A stretch of DNA of 64,000 nucleotides from JAMXLO01 sp963818775 (GCA_963818775.1 CAWFUF010000011.1:806001-870000), one strand, 5' to 3'. Positions 27,557 through 37,510 are shown, counted from the first letter of the stretch. Program-made: numbers and translations. The notes: generated by a model from the sequence alone, not told the origin.

Positions 27557-28864
27557 TTATGGGGATTTGAGGATTCTGCTGCGACTGTATGAGTGGTGCG
27601 GTGATTGCGGGATGGGATTTACTTGGGACAGCTGGTGGTAATTGAGCTGTGTGGGTGCGTCATCAAGGTGCTGCGACGGCGGCAGACAGGGTGATTTGGC
27701 AGGGCTCATCGCGGTCGTGGGCCTGGTGATTGACGCAGGCACATGACGCCCCACTGGCCATGGGCATGGCATAGGCGGATCTGGCAGGGGAATGTCGCTG
27801 ACCGCAGGTGGTGCGGGCGCATCGAGCAACTCCCGGGCACGTGCGACATTGGCCTTGCGGCCCGCGCTGGCGAGGAGGCCGTAGTGACGGATGCGGTGAA
27901 AGCCCTTCGGAAGAACGTGGAGCAGGAAGCGGCGGATGAATTCGTCAGGGTTCAGTGTCATGGTACGCTGGCGATTGGGGCCGTCGCAGCGATAATCCTT
28001 GTAGCGGAACGTGACCCCATGCTCGTCCAGCGTGATCAGCCGGCGGTTCGAGATGGCGACGCGGTGGGTGTATCGCGACAAATAGGCGAGCACCGCTTCC
28101 GGCCCGGAGAACGGTGGCTTGGAGGTACACGACCCAGCGCTTCTTGCGCAGCGGCGCCAGGTGACGAAGGAAGGCACGTCGTTCGCTCAAGCCGATGCGG
28201 TCACCGGAGAACTGGAGATGCCCTGAGGCATGCAGCCGCTGCTAGTTGTCGAGGAACAACCGCCCGAACAGCTTTGCCAGCACACGAACCGGCAACAGGA
28301 ACCGAGCGCGAGATGAGACCCAGCGTTCTCCATCGAGCGAGATACAGCCACCGGGTACGATCATGTGGATGTGCGGGTGATGCGTCATGGCCGAGCCCCA
28401 GCTGTGGAGGACGGCGGTGACGCCAATGCGCGCACCGAGATGACGGGGATCCGCGGCGATGGTGAGCATGGTCTCAGCCGCCACCCTGAACAGCAGGTCG
28501 TAAACCTCCGAGTTGTTGTGAAGGTGTCGGCGATCTCGGCGGGCACCGTGACGACCACGTGGAAGTAGCCGACTGGTAGCAGGTCGGCTTCGCGCGCGGC
28601 GAGCCACTCGCGTGCTGCTGCCCCCTGGCACTTCGGGCAGTGCCGATTGCGACAGCTGTTATAGGCGATGCGGCGGTGGCCACAGTCCTCGCAGCCCTCG
28701 ACGTGGCCGCCGAATGCGGCCGTCCGGCAAGTCTCGATCGCCGACATCACCTTGAGCTGGGCCAGGCTCACGTGCCCAGCATGCGCCGTACGCCAGGTTG
28801 ATCCATGAATGCGAAAGATATCGGCGACCTCGAGCGACGGTCGCAGCGGGATCAGCCGCCGGGA
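27557..28864 (-). pseudogene. IS91-family transposase, multiple frameshifts and a stop
   Basis: Rolling-circle-type transposase read from about 28864 down. Segments in order: RPSLEVADIFRIHG, NSCRNRHCPKCQGAAA (zinc finger), VYDLLFRVAAETM, SWGSAMTHHPHIHMIVPGG, VRVLAKLFGRLFLDN then an in-frame TAG at 28242, LRHLAPLRKKRWVVYL, and GPEAVLAYLSRYTHRVAISN to the C terminus. At least two frameshifts (near 28540 and 28130) and the stop make it inactive. The HPHxH-like block and Tyr motif of the family are still readable. The adjacent recombinase on the same strand probably belonged to the same element. Confidence 0.85.
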
Positions 28865-28907
28865 TCCTCGCCTTCCATCAGCAGCCTGAGGTGCTCGAGC
28901 GGGCTCG

Positions 28908-29507
28908 TCACCAGAGCCGCAGCAGTTCCAGCAGCTGCGGCGACAGCATGGCATTGCGGTCCTTGCGTCCGTTGCCCTGCTCGACCCGGATCAGCATGCG
29001 CGTGCTGTCGATGTCGCCGATCTTGAGGGCTGCTACCTCTGACACCCGTAATCCGGCACCATAGGCAGTGCCGAGGGCAGCCCTGTCTGGGTCCGAGTGC
29101 CATCTCGAGCAGCCGTCCGACTTCCTCGACGTTGAGTCCGTCGGCAGCTTGCGGGGGTAGCGGACAAGTATGAAGCGGCGCAACAGGTCAGGCCGATCGA
29201 GCGTCACCGTGAGGAAGAAGCGCAGCGCCGACACTGAGCAATTGATACTCTGCGGTTGCACGCCACTCTCGGCCTGGTGGACCTGAAAGCGACGGATATC
29301 CTCCGGTGTCGCCGTGTCCGGCGGCCGCCTGAGAAACTCGGCGAAGCTCCGCACGAACCGGATATAATCACGCTGCGTGTCTTGCCGAAGGCCGCGCGTC
29401 GACATGTCTTCGAGCATCCGTCGGCGCAGCGGGCTCACGGGCTGTGATGCTGGCTGTATACTCACTTGGTCTTCTCCTTGAGCTGAAGGGGGACCCTCCA
29501 TGCTCAA
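28908..29507 (-). pseudogene. Truncated tyrosine recombinase/integrase
   Basis: The N-terminal SAM-like core-binding domain is intact (RRRMLEDMSTRGLRQDTQRD, YIRFVRSFAEFLRR). The catalytic domain retains AYGAGLRVSEVAALKIGDID with the first catalytic Arg and VEQGNGRKDRNAMLS, but a short disruption near 29120 and the loss of everything after LLELLRLW removes the His-x-x-Arg and Tyr motifs. IS91-like elements often carry such a recombinase upstream of the transposase. It is read directly into the IS91 remnant, suggesting a deletion joined the two. Confidence 0.8.
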
Positions 29508-29657
29508 AGGCTGACCAACGCCCGCTCAACTTCTCACTGTTGCCCTTGGATGCACCTCAACTCGCCAATGTGCTCTCCCGCGAAGCGGGTTCGTGCTCGG
29601 GCGCGAAGCTGACGCGGGACGCGCTGGCCGACCAATTCACTGGCCGATCGTCCGCTA

Positions 29658-30659
29658 TCAACCAGGTCCGCCCCACAGTTTTGGATCGGGCGGACGAATC
29701 GTGCTGCCGTCGTAGCGCAGCCCCGCCCCGCGGTCGAGCGCCAGGCGCAATGGTCCGTCGAGATCGACGATATCGGCCTGCTGTGCGACGAGCAGCGCCG
29801 GCGCGACCCCAAGCGACGTGCTGATCACGCCTCCGACCATGATCCGCAAGCCCCGCCGCTTTGCTTCCTCCGCCATCGCAAGCGCCCCGGTCAGCCCACC
29901 CACTTTGTCGAGCTTGATATTGATGGCCTCGTATTTCCCATCGAGCCGGTCGAGATCGGCAACCGTCCGGCAGGATTCGTCAGCGCAGAGCGGGATCGGA
30001 TGCTCCAACCGCGCCAGCGCGTCATCAGCGTCGGCCTGCAGCGGCTGCTCTATCAGTGCAACCCTCAAATCGATGAGCATCGGCATGTATTCGCTAAGCT
30101 GATGCGCATTCCAGCTCTCATTGGCATCGACGATGAGGCGCGCCGCCGGCGCCGCGTGCCGCACCGCCCGCACTCGTTCGACATCGCCGTCGCCCCCAAG
30201 TTCCAATTTGAGCAGCGGCCGAGTGCGATTGGCGGCCGCCTGCTCCGCCATCTTGTCCGGTGTGTCGAAGGCGATCGTGAACGCCGTCAAGAGCGGCGGC
30301 ACCGCGCCGAGCCCGACTAGCTCCGCGACGCTGCGATAAGCGCGCTTCGCATCGATGTCCCAGAATGCGGAGTCGAGAGCATTGCGCGCCGCGCCCGGCG
30401 GCAGCGCGTGTTGCAGTGTGTCACGGTTGAGCCCCGAGAAGACCGCGCCCTTCATCGCATCAATCGCGGCGACGACGCTGTCGATGCTCTCGCCGTACTG
30501 CCGAAGCGGCACGGCTTCGCCGCGGCCGCGTCCCTCGCCGTCGGCAATTTCGGCGACAACGACGTCGACCGTGGTCACGACCCCGTCCGCAGTCATAAGC
30601 GGTCGCGCGAGCGGCCACGCACGGCGGGTGACTGTCAGTCGTTGAGGATGTGGCGCCAT
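29658..30659 (-). CDS. Enolase-superfamily dipeptide epimerase / N-acyl amino acid racemase-like (DgcA type), altered catalytic motif
   Basis: 333 residues of the muconate-lactonising-enzyme subgroup. Metal ligands are Asp178 (IVDANESW), Glu204 (ALIEQPL) and Asp227 (CADESC), and the second-base Lys is in INIKLDKVGG (249/252). The usual Lys-x-Lys motif of strand two is here K151-L-E153, so the second Lys that acts as one of the two acid/base residues is Glu. The rest, including GGVISTSLG and a GAARNALDSAFWDIDAK segment, is well preserved. Family members epimerise L-Ala-D/L-Glu or N-acetyl-D-Glu. The gene lies between IS remnants. It may have changed reaction or lost activity. Confidence 0.85.
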   Translation of the reverse strand: MAPHPQRLTVTRRAWPLARPLMTADGVVTTVDVVVAEIADGEGRGRGEAVPLRQYGESIDSVVAAIDAMKGAVFSGLNRDTLQHALPPGAARNALDSAFWDIDAKRAYRSVAELVGLGAVPPLLTAFTIAFDTPDKMAEQAAANRTRPLLKLELGGDGDVERVRAVRHAAPAARLIVDANESWNAHQLSEYMPMLIDLRVALIEQPLQADADDALARLEHPIPLCADESCRTVADLDRLDGKYEAINIKLDKVGGLTGALAMAEEAKRRGLRIMVGGVISTSLGVAPALLVAQQADIVDLDGPLRLALDRGAGLRYDGSTIRPPDPKLWGGPG

Positions 30660-30925
30660 GTCCGTCCCGACCCTTTCGGCAAATCTCTACGCAAGTGACC
30701 TTATACCGATCATCAGTAACGCCGAATTCCGGTGAATGGTGAGGTCCGTTTTGTAATGCTACCGCGGCATTAGCGCGAGGATAGCGACAGAACGGCGGCC
30801 ACAGCCTGCACATTCCGTCAGCCTTAACAGTCGGCCGGTCCCAGGAGCAGTTATTCGCGAGAGCTGAATGACGGCAACATTCGACCTGTATCATTACGTG
30901 TTGCCGCGATAAACGCGGCCGCGGC

Positions 30926-32308
30926 TCAATTCAGGAAGATCTTTCCTGGATTTAGAATACCGCGCGGATCCAGTGCCTGCTTCACCGAGCGCATCACCGC
31001 CAGCGCCTCCGCGCCGTGTTCCTGTTCGAGGAATTCGCGCTTGCCGATGCCGACGCCATGCTCGCCGCTGCACGAGCCGCCGAGTGACAGCGCGCGCGCC
31101 ACGATCTTCTTGTCGAGGTCCCACGCGCGCTGCAATCCATCGGGTTCGGGTGGCACCAGGATCACCGTGTGGAAGTTGCCGTCGCCGACATGGCCGACGA
31201 TCGGCGCGGTCAGACCCGACGCGGCGATGTCCTCCTTGGCCCCAAGTACCGCCTCGTCCAGCCGCGAGATCGGCACGATCGCATCTGTGGCGATGCCTTT
31301 ATGTCCCGGTTTCAGCGCCAGGCACGCCCACAGAGCGTCGTGGCGCGCCTTCCAGAGCTTACCGCGTTCAGCGGCATCGGTGGCCCAGCGGAAGCCCTTT
31401 CCGCCGCAGCCGGCTGCGATCTCCTCCGCCTGCGTCGCCTGTTCGGCCACCGCGGCGGCGGAGCCGTGGAACTCGAAGAACAGGCTGGGCAGCGGTTCCA
31501 GACCCTCCAACTTCGAATAAGCAATGCAGGCCGCCATCTGCACCTCGTCCAGCAGTTCCATGCGCGCGACGGGAATGCCCATTTGGAGAATGGCGATCAC
31601 CGTCTCGATCGCACCGCGCAGGGTGGGAAACTGGCAGGTGGCGGACGACATCGCCTCCGGGATGCCGTGCAGGCGCAGCTGGATCTCGGTGATGACGCCG
31701 AGCGTGCCCTCGGAGCCGATGAAGAGGCGTGTCAGGTCGTAGCCGGCGGCGGACTTGCGCACGCGACCGCCGGTGTGGATCAGCCTTCCGTCGGCAAGTG
31801 CCACGGTGAGGCCCAGCACGTTCTCGCGGATCGTGCCGTAGCGCACGGCGTTGGTGCCGGAGGCACGCGTCGCGCACATCCCGCCGATGGTGCACAGCGC
31901 CGTGCCGGGATCGACCGGGAAGAACAGTCCCTGGTCGCGCAGATGGTCGTTGAGTTGGTCGCGCGTGACGCCAGCCTCTATGCGGCAGTCCATGTCGGGC
32001 TGACTGACGTCGATGATGCGCGTCATGCGCGACAGGTCGAGCGTGATGCCGCCGCGCACCGGCGTCACGTGGCCTTCCAGCGACGTGCCGGCGCCCCACG
32101 CCACCGCGGGCACGTGCGCGTTATGGCACAGCGCCAGCAGACGAGCGGCCTCTTCGGAGGTTTCGATGAACGCGACCGCATCGGGCAGCACAGGCGGCTG
32201 AGTGTCCTGTCCGTGCGAGTGGTGCTCGCGCAGGGTGGCGTTGGTGGTGATGCGCTCGCCCAGGAAGGCGCGGGCGCCCTCAATCACGGTCTCGACGGGC
32301 GTTGGCAT
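30926..32308 (-). CDS. FAD-linked D-lactate/2-hydroxyacid dehydrogenase (Dld/GlcD family)
   Basis: 460 residues. The PCMH-type FAD-binding domain shows AVAWGAGTSLEGHVTPVRGG, the flavin-contacting SGTNAVRYGTIRENVLGL and GYDLTRLFIGSEGTLGVITE. The C-terminal domain has PIVGHVGDGNFHTVI (metal and substrate His) and CSGEHGVGIGKREFL. It oxidises D-lactate, glycolate or a related 2-hydroxyacid and passes electrons to cytochrome or quinone. ATG 32308 is preceded by AGAGGA. No glcE/glcF partner genes are nearby, which favours a single-subunit D-lactate dehydrogenase. It is separated from the epimerase gene by 266 bp without recognisable features. Confidence 0.92.
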   Translation of the reverse strand: MPTPVETVIEGARAFLGERITTNATLREHHSHGQDTQPPVLPDAVAFIETSEEAARLLALCHNAHVPAVAWGAGTSLEGHVTPVRGGITLDLSRMTRIIDVSQPDMDCRIEAGVTRDQLNDHLRDQGLFFPVDPGTALCTIGGMCATRASGTNAVRYGTIRENVLGLTVALADGRLIHTGGRVRKSAAGYDLTRLFIGSEGTLGVITEIQLRLHGIPEAMSSATCQFPTLRGAIETVIAILQMGIPVARMELLDEVQMAACIAYSKLEGLEPLPSLFFEFHGSAAAVAEQATQAEEIAAGCGGKGFRWATDAAERGKLWKARHDALWACLALKPGHKGIATDAIVPISRLDEAVLGAKEDIAASGLTAPIVGHVGDGNFHTVILVPPEPDGLQRAWDLDKKIVARALSLGGSCSGEHGVGIGKREFLEQEHGAEALAVMRSVKQALDPRGILNPGKIFLN

Positions 32309-32598
32309 CGCGGTGTCCTCTGGCTTTGCACCTGCCCCATAGGACCTGCCGGTGCGGGCTGGCAAGGCGTGGCTGTTAATCGAACTCACCGGCAAAAGCT
32401 GGATGTATGGGTCGTATCGGAACCGGCGATTACGCGACCGGCCGGTCACCTCGAACAGGATGCCAACTTTCACCAGGCGCCTGACAAGATCGTTCGCGGC
32501 CGGATATGTCGTTCCGATCAGTTATCGCACCTTGACCTGAGCCCCGAAAACTCCTCTGGGCTGAGGTAGAGTCCGCGACCCTGATGGGGGACGGACGG

Positions 32599-32865
32599 AT
32601 GAAGAAAAGCCGGTTCACCGAAGAGCAGATCATCGGCGTGCTGCGGGAGCAGGAGGCTGGAATGAAGGTGGCGGAGGTGTGCCGCAAGCACGGCATTTCC
32701 GAGCCGACGTTCTACGCCTGGAAGGCGAAGTTTGGTGGCATGAGCATCTCGGATGCGAAGCGTCTGCGGCAGCTCGAGGGCGAGAATGCGAAGCTGAAGA
32801 AGCTGCTGGCGGAGGCAATGCTGGACAACGCGGTGCTGAAGGACATCACGTCAAGAAAGTGGTGA
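32599..32865 (+). CDS. IS3-family transposase OrfA
   Basis: About 88 residues with the HTH-and-leucine-zipper architecture of IS3 OrfA: KKSRFTEEQIIGVLREQEAG, CRKHGISEPTFYAWKAKFGG, and the coil LRQLEGENAKLKKLLAEAML. ATG 32584 is an alternative start. In intact elements a -1 frameshift near the end of OrfA makes the OrfAB transposase; the overlapping orfB frame is present here but truncated. Confidence 0.85.
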   Translation: MKKSRFTEEQIIGVLREQEAGMKVAEVCRKHGISEPTFYAWKAKFGGMSISDAKRLRQLEGENAKLKKLLAEAMLDNAVLKDITSRKW

Positions 32866-33345
32866 CGCCCGCCGCTCGGCGAGCTGTGGTGACCGCTGCG
32901 CGCGATGCGCACGGGATCAGCGAGCGGCGGGCCTGTTCGGTCATCGGTGCGGATCGGAGCGCGATGCGCTACCGCCATCGGCGTGCGGATGACGCGGCGA
33001 TACGGACGCGGCTGAAGGAGCTTGCAGCCGAACGTCGGCGATTTGGCTGGCGGCGGTTGAAGTTGCTGCTGGAACGGGAAGGGATTCGCATGAACCACAA
33101 GAAGCTGCGTCGGTTGTATACCGAGGAACGGCTGCAGGTGCGGCGCCGCGGTGGCCGCAAGCGAGCCTTGGGCACGCGGGCGCCGATGACGCTGCCGCAG
33201 GGACCCAACCAGCGCTGGTCGCTGGACTTTGCTTCGGACACGCGGCGTTGCGTGGTCGAACGCCGGCCTCGATCACGCTGCCGTCGTGCTCGCCTGCGTC
33301 AAGACCGCTGCGCGCCGGCTTCGCCGGTGGCCTGCGGCCAGTCTT
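32847..33345 (+). pseudogene. IS3-family OrfB remnant
   Basis: The frame downstream of orfA reads ISERRACSVIGADRSAMRYR and FGWRRLKLLLEREGIRMNHK, then KLRRLYTEERLQVRRRGGRK and NQRWSLDFASD. That is the N-terminal HTH part and the first catalytic Asp of the DDE integrase domain. After residue block SLDFASD at about 33240 similarity is lost and no second Asp or Glu follows, so the catalytic core was deleted. It is then cut by the IS1182 insertion. Confidence 0.8.
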
Positions 33346-35212
33346 GATACTGGTGGCGAATTCAAGCGCTGTCGGGGCGCAATATTGATTCGGGCTATGA
33401 TCTTCCCCTGCAACAATAATTCGCGACAGAGTCAAATACAAGTCTTTTTGATCTTTCTTTCTTCTGCAACCGGCAAGCTTAGCCGAATCGCTCCTCGAAC
33501 TAGCAGCCTGTAGGATTCTCCGCCGAGGACACTACATGTCGCTGCATCCGCAAGAGCCTCCTTCCGTACCGGAAGAGACCATTCGAGTAGCTCGTGCCGC
33601 GTTCCCGAAAGGCTCTCTTTGTCTGTGCATCGCCGACGAACTCGGTTCGATCTACACCAACGATCAGTTCACGGCCCTATTCCCCCTCCGTGGCAAGCAC
33701 GCCGAAGCTCCGGGGCGGCTCGCTCTCGCGACGGTGCTGCAATTCGTGGAGGGCTTGTCCGACCGACAGGCCGCGGATGCCGTACGCGGACGGATCGACT
33801 GGAAATACGCACTGGGTCTGTCATTGATCGATCCCGGCTTCGACCACACGGTCCTGAGCGAGTTCCGCTCGCGCCTGATCGACGGTGGGGCCGAACGACT
33901 GCTGCTCGACACTCTCCTGCAGCACTTGCGCGATCGTGGTCTGGTGAAGGCCAGAGGTCGCCAGCGCACCAACTCGACGCACGTGTTGGCGGCTGTGCGC
34001 GGGCTCAACCGGCTTGAACGTGTCGGCGAGACCGTACGCGCGGCGCTGAATGAGCTAGCCGTCGTTGCAGCGGATTGGCTGCAAGCCCTGGCGCCGCCGG
34101 CTTGGTACGAACGGTACAGTCGCCGCGTGGAGGCCTATCGCTTACCGAAGGCCGAAAAGGAGCGCCTCGAACTGGCGGCCACCATCGGTGCCGACGGCGA
34201 TCAACTGTTGGCTGCGATCGACGCCGCGGTCGAGCCGTGGCTCGCGCAATTGCCCGCCATCCAGGTTCTCCGCCAAGTCTGGACAGCTCAGTACACCAAG
34301 GAGGACGGGCAGCTCCGATGGCACATCGTCCAAGAGATGCCTGCAACTGCTGAGCAAATCTCATCTCCGTACGACCCGGAGGCACGCTATGGCAAAAAAC
34401 GCGATATCTCTTGGACGGGTTTCAAAGCGCATCTCACCGAGACATGTGACCCCGAAACACCGCACGTGATCACCAACGTCGAAACAACTCTGGCGACGAC
34501 ACCGGACGACCACATGCTGACAGTCGTGCATCAATCATTGGCAAAAAGTGAGTTGTTACCCTCGGAACATCTGGTCGACATGGGCTATACTGGCTGCCGC
34601 ATGCTGGTCGAAAGCCAGCAGCGCCATGGGGTTGTCGTTGTCGGCCCGGTTGTCGAAGATACCAGTTGGCAGGCGCACGCCGCAGAAGGGTTCAGCAAGG
34701 CGGACTTTCACGTCGACTGGGATCAGCAAGTCGTGACCTGCCCAGAGGGCAAGCAGAGTATCTCTTGGCTGCCGAGCACCTATCAAGGGCGGCATGCAAT
34801 TCGAGGCCCGCTTCGCGCGAAACGACTGCGCCGCTTGCCCGATGCGAAGCCGCTGCACTCGGTCGAAGGTCGAGCCGCGTATCATCACGCTGCAGGCGCG
34901 TAAGGAGTTTGAGGCACTGCAGTCCGTTCGGCGAAATCAGGCAACGGAAAAATTTCGGAAGAACTATGCCGCGCGAGCCGGCATCGAAGGCACGCATTCG
35001 CAGGCGATTCGTCGTTGCGGCTTGCGCAGATGCCGCTATATCGGGTTGGCGAAGACACGTTTACAGCACGTCATCACAGCGGTCGCAATCAACTTGTCAG
35101 AGTCGCTGAGTGGCACAACGACGCTCGTTCAGCAGACACGCGTATCTCACGGTTTGCGGCTCTACAGGCAGTGGCGTGATCGGGCTGGGCACCTGAATTC
35201 GCCACCAGTATC
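33346..35212 (+). mobile_element. IS1182-family insertion sequence with 6-bp target duplication
   Basis: The ends are inverted repeats: GATACTGGTGGCGAATTC at 33346-33363 and its complement at 35195-35212, with one more matching base inward. Both ends are flanked by the direct repeat AGTCTT (33340-33345 and 35213-35218). Length is 1867 bp. It is nested in an IS3-family element. The left 190 bp before the transposase hold no gene. The intact ends and exact duplication indicate a fairly recent insertion. Confidence 0.85.
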
Positions 35213-35336
35213 AGTCTTGACCCAGGCTGCGCGCGACGGCGCTGACGAAGGCGGCCGGGACGGAGAAACGCCGCTCGACCGAACAGAGAAACACCGTCAC
35301 GATGGGCGTGACGGCAACCCAGGACTCTACTTCTGA
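33536..35336 (+). pseudogene. IS1182-family transposase, one frameshift
   Basis: The first frame gives LSDRQAADAVRGRIDWKYAL, LRDRGLVKARGRQRTNSTHV, WTGFKAHLTETCD and LVDMGYTGCRMLVESQQRHG, the typical IS1182 DDE transposase. Near 34790 one extra G in a GGG run shifts the frame; the homology goes on as MQFEARFARNDCAACPMRSR, NYAARAGIEGTHSQAIRRCG and RYIGLAKTRLQHV. The second frame has no stop before the right inverted repeat, so it reads out of the element into IS3 sequence and ends at 35336. A single-base deletion would restore a full transposase. Confidence 0.88.
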
Positions 35337-35362
35337 ATGGAGGGAAGTTCGGGCTCAGGTCA

Positions 35363-35887
35363 CTTTCCCATGGCCCGTCCGAAACCGAGCAACGTTCCTT
35401 CGACGCAACCTGCCGCAAGCTCTTTCGCTTCCTGACAGGCCCCGCGATCAGCCACCGCCACAACGCTCCAAACTCTACCGCGACGACGAACCGATCGCGT
35501 CATTGACGGCACCAATGCAGAACTCGCGGCCATGCCGGTCGCGGTCAAGCCCCGCAGCCGCGAAGCGGTGCGCCGCAGGCGCAGGGCTTGACGGCGATCC
35601 GCTTGGCCGAGGCACAATTGGTTGTGCCGTTCGGTGAGGCCCCACCAACCAACCCCGTTACGTCGTTGCAGCCCACCCACGCCGCACATGTGACTCCATA
35701 TCACCCTGAACCACCCACAGTTTCCGCTGGGGAACCAGAATAAAAGGCCGGGCGCGGCAGGGGGCCGGAACGTCGAGCTATTCAGTGAGCCGGGACCGGT
35801 GCAAAATCGCTCCTGGCGAACGCCCATGCTTCCTTCAGGTCAACTCTCGCTCCGTCTCATTACCGGCTGGAGCGTGCACTCGGGAGA
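35363..35887. other. Intergenic stretch without recognised gene
   Basis: About 520 bp between the IS3 right end and the cupin gene. A minus-strand frame (35827-35360) is open but lacks any family signal, has an unusual composition and no good start. The stretch may hold remains of the interrupted locus; the final about 60 bp must contain the cupin promoter, not recognised. Confidence 0.5.
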
Positions 35888-36454
35888 ATGTCAATGGATC
35901 GGCTTGAGTTCGAAGCGGAACTGCGTCGTGACGGTTACCGGGTTGTGAACACCAGCGTGAAGCCGAACTTGGTCGCGCCCAATCATTGCCATGACTTCGA
36001 CGCCAAAGCGCTTGTCCTGGGCGGCGAAATTACCATCACCCGTGACAACAACCCGGTAACTTTCCGGGCGGGACAGTGTTTCGAGGTCCCGTCCGGCTGC
36101 ATGCATGCCGAGCATGTGGGTCCGGAGGGTGTTGCCCTGCTATCAGGCCGCCGCCGCAACGGCGGCCCCCTCACCCGTGAGGCCTTCGAAAGCGACCTGC
36201 GCCGAGAAGGCTTCGAGGTCATTCATGGAGGGCAGAAGCCTGACTTTACAGAAGACATGCACGCACACGATTTCGACGTGCGGATCATGGTGCTCGGCGG
36301 TGAGATCACTGTCACACGAGACGGGAATCCGGAAACGTTCCGGGCTGGCGGCCACTGCGAGCTGCCGGAGGGGTGCCAACACACCACGAAGGTAGGGCCG
36401 GAAGGAGTCGCCCTCATCGTAGGAAAGGCTTATCGGCGGGCCGCCGCCGCCTAA
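35888..36454 (+). CDS. Duplicated small cupin-domain protein
   Basis: 188 residues made of two tandem homologous halves. Half 1 (about 1-90) reads FEAELRRDGYRVVNTSVKPN, HCHDFDAKALVLGGEITITR and FRAGQCFEVPSGCMHAEHVG. Half 2 (about 95-180) reads FESDLRREGFEVIHGGQKPD, HAHDFDVRIMVLGGEITVTR and FRAGGHCELPEGCQHTTKVG. Each half carries the cupin motifs HxH...E and a later His, so each probably binds a metal. This kind of protein is of unknown function; quercetinase- or storage-like roles are possible. Flanked by IS remnants upstream and an SDR gene downstream. Confidence 0.85.
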   Translation: MSMDRLEFEAELRRDGYRVVNTSVKPNLVAPNHCHDFDAKALVLGGEITITRDNNPVTFRAGQCFEVPSGCMHAEHVGPEGVALLSGRRRNGGPLTREAFESDLRREGFEVIHGGQKPDFTEDMHAHDFDVRIMVLGGEITVTRDGNPETFRAGGHCELPEGCQHTTKVGPEGVALIVGKAYRRAAAA

Positions 36455-36595
36455 ACTCTAGCCGTCAGCCGTCAGCTTGCGATGATCTTGCGCAAACGTC
36501 GCAACGTTTCCTCAGGCGTTGCTATTACGATACATAATCGCCGGCCCGTGAGATACGCTCCCCGATAACTATCATCAGACAGAAGGACCTCGTTT

Positions 36596-37507
36596 ATGAC
36601 TATACGCTTCGACGACCGCGTCGCTATCGTAACCGGGTCGGGTGCCGGCCTCGGCCGCTCGCACGCCATGCTGCTGGCGAGCCGTGGCGCAAAAGTGGTG
36701 GTGAACGATCCGGGTGGCGCGGTGGACGGTCGCGGCGGTCAGCACGCAGTCGCCGACAAAGTCGTGGCGGAGATCAAAGCCGCCGGCGGCCAAGCGGTGG
36801 CGAACTACAACTCCGTCGCCGACATGAAGGGCGCACAGAACATCATTGACACTGCGGTGAGCACATGGGGTCGCTGCGATATCCTGGTGAATAACGCCGG
36901 TATCCTGCGCGACAAGGCGTTCGCCAACATGTCGATGGAGGACTTCGAGTTCACCATGCAGGTGCACTTCATGGGCACTGTCTATTGCACCAAGGCCGCC
37001 TGGCCGATCATGCGCAAGCAGCAGTACGGGCGCGTCGTCGTCACCACATCAGGTTCCGGCACGGTCGGCAACTTCGGCCAGAGCAACTACGGCGCTGCAA
37101 AAATGGCGGTGAACGGTCTGATCAACGTGCTGCGGGTGGAGGGCGCGAAATACAACATCCTGTGCAACGCGATCTCACCAGGGGCGTATACGCGCATGAC
37201 CGAGAGTTTGATGGCGCCACACATGGTGAAGTACATGCGCCCCGAGCTAGTCTCACCCGCTGTGGCGTGGCTGTGCAGCGATGATTGCAGCGCCAACGGC
37301 GAGATCATCGCCGCCAGCGCAGGCAATTACTCGCGCGTGCAGTACTTCAAGTCGGAAGGCGTTCAGTTTGATCCCGACGAGCCTGTGACGATCGAGATGG
37401 TGGCCGAAAAGATCGACAAGATCCGCGACATGTCCAAGGCCGAGCCAAACAGCGGGTCGAGGGGCAGAATCGAGGCGAAACTGCGGGCGATAGGCAAGCT
37501 CAAATAG
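36596..37507 (+). CDS. SDR-family 3-hydroxyacyl-CoA dehydrogenase-like oxidoreductase
   Basis: 303 residues of the classical short-chain dehydrogenase fold. Visible are the cofactor motif TGSGAGLGRSHAMLLASRGA, VVVNDPGGAVDGRGG, NNAGILRDKAF, and catalytic Ser/Tyr/Lys in TTSGSGTVGNFGQSNYGAAK. The GGAVDGRGGQ and GILRDKAFANMSMEDFE blocks resemble the dehydrogenase domain of peroxisomal multifunctional enzyme type 2 and bacterial relatives acting on 3-hydroxyacyl-CoA or steroid intermediates. The tail after residue 240 (VQYFKSEGVQFDPDEP) is conserved in that branch. AAGGA precedes ATG 36596. Confidence 0.9.
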   Translation: MTIRFDDRVAIVTGSGAGLGRSHAMLLASRGAKVVVNDPGGAVDGRGGQHAVADKVVAEIKAAGGQAVANYNSVADMKGAQNIIDTAVSTWGRCDILVNNAGILRDKAFANMSMEDFEFTMQVHFMGTVYCTKAAWPIMRKQQYGRVVVTTSGSGTVGNFGQSNYGAAKMAVNGLINVLRVEGAKYNILCNAISPGAYTRMTESLMAPHMVKYMRPELVSPAVAWLCSDDCSANGEIIAASAGNYSRVQYFKSEGVQFDPDEPVTIEMVAEKIDKIRDMSKAEPNSGSRGRIEAKLRAIGKLK

Positions 37508-37510
37508 CGA

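Larger units (their letters stand above)
32533..35362 (+). mobile_element. IS3-family element, interrupted by an IS1182 element and internally deleted
   Basis: The left end TGACCTGAGCCCCGAA (32533) and the right end, which ends TTCGGGCTCAGGTCA (35362), are inverted repeats, and both continue inward to a shared GTAGAGTCC block. Without the nested IS1182 the element is about 950 bp, shorter than a full IS3, so an internal deletion of orfB is likely. Flanking direct repeats were not evident. Confidence 0.8.

Noticed and set aside
33229..33513. Plus-strand frame that resembles an IS5 C terminus (RRCVVER)
   Set aside because: Only seven or so residues match, and the frame crosses the IS1182 end. 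Too little to call an IS5 remnant.
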